In this document: in pieces, positions 60,910 to 64,000 of the stretch | Position numbering within the stretch: the stretch's first letter is position 1 | How the letters are laid out: the number at the start of each line of letters is the position of its first letter | Assembly (NCBI RefSeq): GCF_023822005.2 | Contig: NZ_CP098806.1 | Coordinates: 4,896,501 to 4,960,500 of the forward strand | DNA: 64,000 nt | Origin: Dyadobacter fanqingshengii | GTDB taxonomy: Bacteria; Bacteroidota; Bacteroidia; Cytophagales; Spirosomataceae | Direction: 5' to 3' | Made by a program: the position numbers and the translations under genes | Notes under the pieces: model-generated | Databases searched by the model: none | Told to the model about the DNA's origin: nothing | Seen by the model: the letters and a program-made list of their open reading frames with translations, nothing else

Positions 60910-62199
60910 TCAATCGTTATAACGTATTAAATCCACACCGATGTCGTGCCGGAAATATTTCCCTTCGAACTGCACAGCCTGGGCCGCGCGCTGCGATTTA
61001 TGCACCGCATTCTCGAGGGAATTGGCCAGGCCCGTAAGCGCCATTACCCTTCCTCCATTAGTCACAACTTCGGTGTTTCCATTGAAAGTAGTGCCCGCGT
61101 GGTATAAAAACACATCTTCTACTTTTTGGCTGCCGGAAATTACCTTTCCTTTTTCATAATCTCCTGGATAACCTCCTGACACAACCACGGTCGTCACGGC
61201 CACCTGCGGGGAGATTTGTAATTCGAAATCATTCAAAGTTCCCTTCGCCGTTGAGGCCATGAGCATAGCAAAATCGGACTGTATCCGCGGAATCACGACT
61301 TCCGTTTCCGGATCACCCATTCTAACATTGTATTCGATCACAAAAGGCTCACCTTTTATGTTCATCAGGCCAATAAAAATAAAGCCTACATACTTAATTC
61401 CTTCACTTTTTAGGCCGTGCAAAGTGGGCTTAACCACTTTCTCGTCCACTTTTTTCAAAAAATTAGCATCCGCAAAGGCCACTGGCGATACAGCGCCCAT
61501 TCCGCCTGTATTCAGGCCTGTATCGTTTTCGCCGATGCGTTTATAATCCTTGGCTTCGGGTAAAATTTTATAATGCTCTCCATCTGAAAGGACAAACACG
61601 GATAATTCTATCCCTTTCAAAAATTGTTCAACAACAACTTTGTTGCTCGCATCACCAAATTTGCGGTCTTGCAGCATTTCCCTGAATGCTATTTCCGCTT
61701 CTGAATGCTTTTCGGCAATGATAACACCTTTTCCAGCTGCCAGACCGTCTGCTTTCAATACGATCGGAAGTGGCTGGGCTTCAAGATATTCCAGGCCTTG
61801 TTCCAATGTATCAATCGTAAACGTCGTAGAAGAAGCAGTAGGAATGCCATATTTCTGCATGAATTGTTTGGAAAAATCCTTGCTTCCTTCCAATTGCGCT
61901 CCTGCCTTGTTGGGGCCGATAATTTTTACTTTCGAAAGATCTTCCCTTGATTCAAAATAATCGACAATGCCGTTGACCAATGGCTCTTCCGGGCCGACGA
62001 TCACCAGCTCAACATTGTTTTGCAACACCGCATTGGCGATGGCATCAAAATCATTATAAGATATAGAGAGGTTGGTAGCAACACCCGCAGTTCCCGCGTT
62101 GCCGGGTGCTACGTATAAACTATCACAAAGAGGGCTTTGGGCTATTTTCCAGGCGAATGCATGTTCTCTTCCGCCTGATCCCAATATAAGTATGTTCAT
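60910..62199 (-). CDS. purD: phosphoribosylamine-glycine ligase
   Basis: A 429-residue ATP-grasp enzyme that makes GAR, the second step of purine synthesis. ILGSGGREHAFAWKIAQSP opens the protein; VGPEEPLVNGIVDYF, VLKADGLAAGKGVIIAE and LNTGGMGAVSPVAFA, FEVEYNVRMGDPE-like VIEYNVRMGDPETEV are the ATP-grasp signatures. Start ATG 62199. recQ ends 50 bp upstream on the same strand, so recQ, purD and the PSP1 gene may be read together. Confidence 0.95.
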   Translation of the reverse strand: MNILILGSGGREHAFAWKIAQSPLCDSLYVAPGNAGTAGVATNLSISYNDFDAIANAVLQNNVELVIVGPEEPLVNGIVDYFESREDLSKVKIIGPNKAGAQLEGSKDFSKQFMQKYGIPTASSTTFTIDTLEQGLEYLEAQPLPIVLKADGLAAGKGVIIAEKHSEAEIAFREMLQDRKFGDASNKVVVEQFLKGIELSVFVLSDGEHYKILPEAKDYKRIGENDTGLNTGGMGAVSPVAFADANFLKKVDEKVVKPTLHGLKSEGIKYVGFIFIGLMNIKGEPFVIEYNVRMGDPETEVVIPRIQSDFAMLMASTAKGTLNDFELQISPQVAVTTVVVSGGYPGDYEKGKVISGSQKVEDVFLYHAGTTFNGNTEVVTNGGRVMALTGLANSLENAVHKSQRAAQAVQFEGKYFRHDIGVDLIRYND

Positions 62200-62249
62200 A
62201 AATGGTTTATTATTTCACTAAAACGTTGACAACAAGTTTTCCCGGCCGG

Positions 62250-64000
62250 TTAATTCGCCAATTCCGATAAAAACTTGATCCGCACAAGCCGCAATTCTTC
62301 TTCGCTAATTTCGTCATTGGCAAATTCTCCCAAAGCCGCGGCTATATTATCTGTTTCAGCGGTCATGAAATAGTCATAAATATCTTGCTGCCTTTCCTGG
62401 TCAATTACCTGATTGATATAGTAATCGAGATTAAGCTTGGTGCCGGAATAGCAGATATGTTCAACTTCCTCAATAACATCGGCAAGGGCCAGATCTTTCA
62501 CTTCAGCGATCTCATCCAGGCTTACCTTGCGGTCAACTTGCTGGATGATAAATATTTTTATTTTAGATTTATTGACAGTCGATTTAATGACGACATCTTT
62601 GGCTGTCTCAATCTCGTTTTCTTCAACATAACGAGTGATCACTTCAATGAACTGCCGACCGAATTTCTGCACCTTACCCATCCCGACGCCATTGATCTGC
62701 GCCATTTCCTGTTGCGTAGTTGGATAAGTGGTTGCCATTTCTTCCAAAGACGGATCCTGGAAAATAACATAAGGTGGCAGGTTTTTCTCTTTTGCGACCT
62801 TTTTACGAAGCGCTTTAAGTATTCCCAAAAGTGCTTCGTCATAAGCATGCGCGCTTCCGCCGGCGGCTGCATCCTTGTCATCGTCTTCTGGTTTTACTTC
62901 TTCTTCATCAAAATTATGGTCTTTGTGAAGCGTAACCGGATAGGGATCATTCAGATAATTTGAGCCTTTTTCACCCAATTTAATAACGCCGTAATTTTCA
63001 ATGTCCTTTTCCAGGTAATTAAAGATCACGAGCTGGCGAATGGTCGAGATCCAATATTCACGGGAATCATTAATATCCAACCCTTTGCCATACACATCAA
63101 GCTGGTCGTGTTCGTAGCTTTTAACGTACTGGTTTTCAGTGGCCGTCAGGACGTCCGCAATGTGTTCACAGTCGAATCGCTGCTCAGTAAGCTCAACAGC
63201 TCTCAGAACAAGAATTACGCCGTCCTGAACCTTTGTTTTTTCTGTTGACTTGATGCAGTTGTCACAAAACCCACAGTCTTTATCCAGATATTCCCCAAAG
63301 TAGCTTAGTAATTGTCGGCGGCGGCAAACGCCTAAGGTTGAATAAGCCACCATTTCGTTCAGCAAATGACGCGCATTGTCCCGTTCGGTAACCGTTTTGT
63401 CTTTATTGAATTTTTCCAGCTTCTGAATGTCCTCATAGCTGTAAAACATCAGGCAATTTCCTTCCAAGCCATCTCTTCCAGCGCGTCCTGTCTCCTGATA
63501 ATAACCTTCCAGCGACTTAGGAACATCATAATGTATCACAAAACGAACATCCGGCTTGTCAATTCCCATGCCGAAAGCAATGGTTGCAACGATCACATCC
63601 GCTTCTTCATTCAGGAACGCATCCTGATTAGCCATGCGCGTGTTGCTGTCCAGTCCGGCATGATACGGTAATGCACGAACGTCGTTAACTCTAAGCAGCT
63701 CAGCGACTTCTTCCACCGTCTTTCTGCTGAGGCAATACACGATCCCCGACTTGCCTTTGTTGTTGCGAACGTAGCGTATCAGCTGTTTTTTAACGTCCTT
63801 TTTAGGACGTATTTCGTAGTAAAGGTTTTTCCGGTTAAATGAAGACTTAAAAGTCTCGGCTTCCTCCATTTGCAGGTTTTTACGGATATCCTGCTGCACT
63901 TTCGGTGTTGCTGTTGCCGTAAGCGCAATGATTGGAAGGTTACCGATATTTTCAATTATTCCGTAAATACGGCGGTATTCCGGTCTGAAATCGTGCCCCC
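62250..64000 (-). CDS. recQ: ATP-dependent DNA helicase RecQ (5' end outside window)
   Basis: The minus-strand frame is open to the window edge and reads GHDFRPEYRRIYGIIENIGN, the usual RecQ segment, so the gene continues beyond 64000. Within view are ALTATAT (motif III), the second helicase lobe with SGIVYCLSRK and IAFGMGIDKPDVRFVIHYD to QETGRAGRDG (motifs V-VI), the zinc motif CGFCDNC and the RQC region. An HRDC-like domain (PPYVIFQDPSLEEMA to INGVGMGKVQKFG) and a long C-terminal tail follow. RecQ unwinds DNA during repair. The ATPase motifs I and II lie upstream, out of sight. Confidence 0.94.
   Translation of the reverse strand, partial: GHDFRPEYRRIYGIIENIGNLPIIALTATATPKVQQDIRKNLQMEEAETFKSSFNRKNLYYEIRPKKDVKKQLIRYVRNNKGKSGIVYCLSRKTVEEVAELLRVNDVRALPYHAGLDSNTRMANQDAFLNEEADVIVATIAFGMGIDKPDVRFVIHYDVPKSLEGYYQETGRAGRDGLEGNCLMFYSYEDIQKLEKFNKDKTVTERDNARHLLNEMVAYSTLGVCRRRQLLSYFGEYLDKDCGFCDNCIKSTEKTKVQDGVILVLRAVELTEQRFDCEHIADVLTATENQYVKSYEHDQLDVYGKGLDINDSREYWISTIRQLVIFNYLEKDIENYGVIKLGEKGSNYLNDPYPVTLHKDHNFDEEEVKPEDDDKDAAAGGSAHAYDEALLGILKALRKKVAKEKNLPPYVIFQDPSLEEMATTYPTTQQEMAQINGVGMGKVQKFGRQFIEVITRYVEENEIETAKDVVIKSTVNKSKIKIFIIQQVDRKVSLDEIAEVKDLALADVIEEVEHICYSGTKLNLDYYINQVIDQERQQDIYDYFMTAETDNIAAALGEFANDEISEEELRLVRIKFLSELAN

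Noticed and set aside
1..64000. CRISPR arrays, tRNA/rRNA genes, insertion sequences, prophage or defence islands
   Set aside because: No spaced direct repeats, clover-leaf-like segments, transposase, integrase or phage genes were seen on either strand.

Overview
The window looks like a chromosomal segment of a Bacteroidota bacterium of the order Cytophagales. Gene content and protein style suggest Dyadobacter or a close Spirosomataceae relative, which is an inference from recognised families and not a database match. Phylum-level markers are a fused SecDF, a long SecA without the C-terminal zinc domain, a type IX secretion (T9SS) C-terminal sorting domain, a TonB receptor with a carboxypeptidase-like N-terminal domain followed by a DUF4249 lipoprotein, an alpha-2-macroglobulin lipoprotein, BshC (bacillithiol), and promoters of the TTTG / TANNTTTG type. 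No tRNA, rRNA, CRISPR array, IS element or prophage was seen. Coding density is high. No gene-free stretch exceeds 300 bases; the longest (8354-8644 and 33383-33676) are AT-rich leaders.

Layout, left to right. At 1-735 lies the 5' part of a sugar-nucleotide epimerase running off the window. 976-4356 (minus): small lipoprotein, M3 oligoendopeptidase, dicarboxylate symporter. 4537-8353 (plus): a compact heme-uptake operon, hmuT-hmuU-hmuV-hmuS, with a candidate metal-responsive operator in front and an intrinsic terminator behind. 8645-11194: B12-dependent ribonucleotide reductase. Then a perfect 36-bp palindrome, purB (minus), a glycerol-type aquaporin (plus), a 1819-residue alpha-2-macroglobulin lipoprotein and ispH (both minus). 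20543-22892 (plus): an ECF sigma factor, a single-pass membrane protein and a DUF4097-type repeat protein, probably one operon. bshC follows on the minus strand.

24730-32983 (minus) holds an acyl-CoA dehydrogenase and a thiolase. They carry the same palindromic operator (GTATGC-NN-GCATAC) at their promoters, but a three-gene block separates them: a T9SS-exported TIM-barrel protein and two glycosyltransferases. pspC lies upstream of the thiolase. 33677-39432 holds secA, phosphatidylserine decarboxylase, a rhomboid protease and a polyprenyl diphosphate synthase, followed by a class IV aminotransferase, a two-module secreted-repeat lipoprotein, thiL and another lipoprotein.

43147-57121 is a long plus-strand run: cytochrome b5-like protein, BadF/GlcNAc-kinase-like ATPase, histidine kinase plus OmpR-type regulator, rpmB, folK, TonB receptor plus DUF4249 lipoprotein, P1 (DmpA-like) peptidase, an unrecognised small membrane protein, secDF and an amino acid permease. 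57194-64000 (minus) carries lhgO, anmK, a PSP1-domain protein with a cysteine-rich N-terminus, purD and a recQ that runs off the right edge.

Most of the window is ordinary core metabolism, secretion and envelope biology. The best leads are the shared operator that ties the two beta-oxidation genes together, the sigma/membrane-protein/solenoid cassette, and the perfect palindrome between nrdJ and purB. I found no clear sign of a wholly new enzymatic or defence system.
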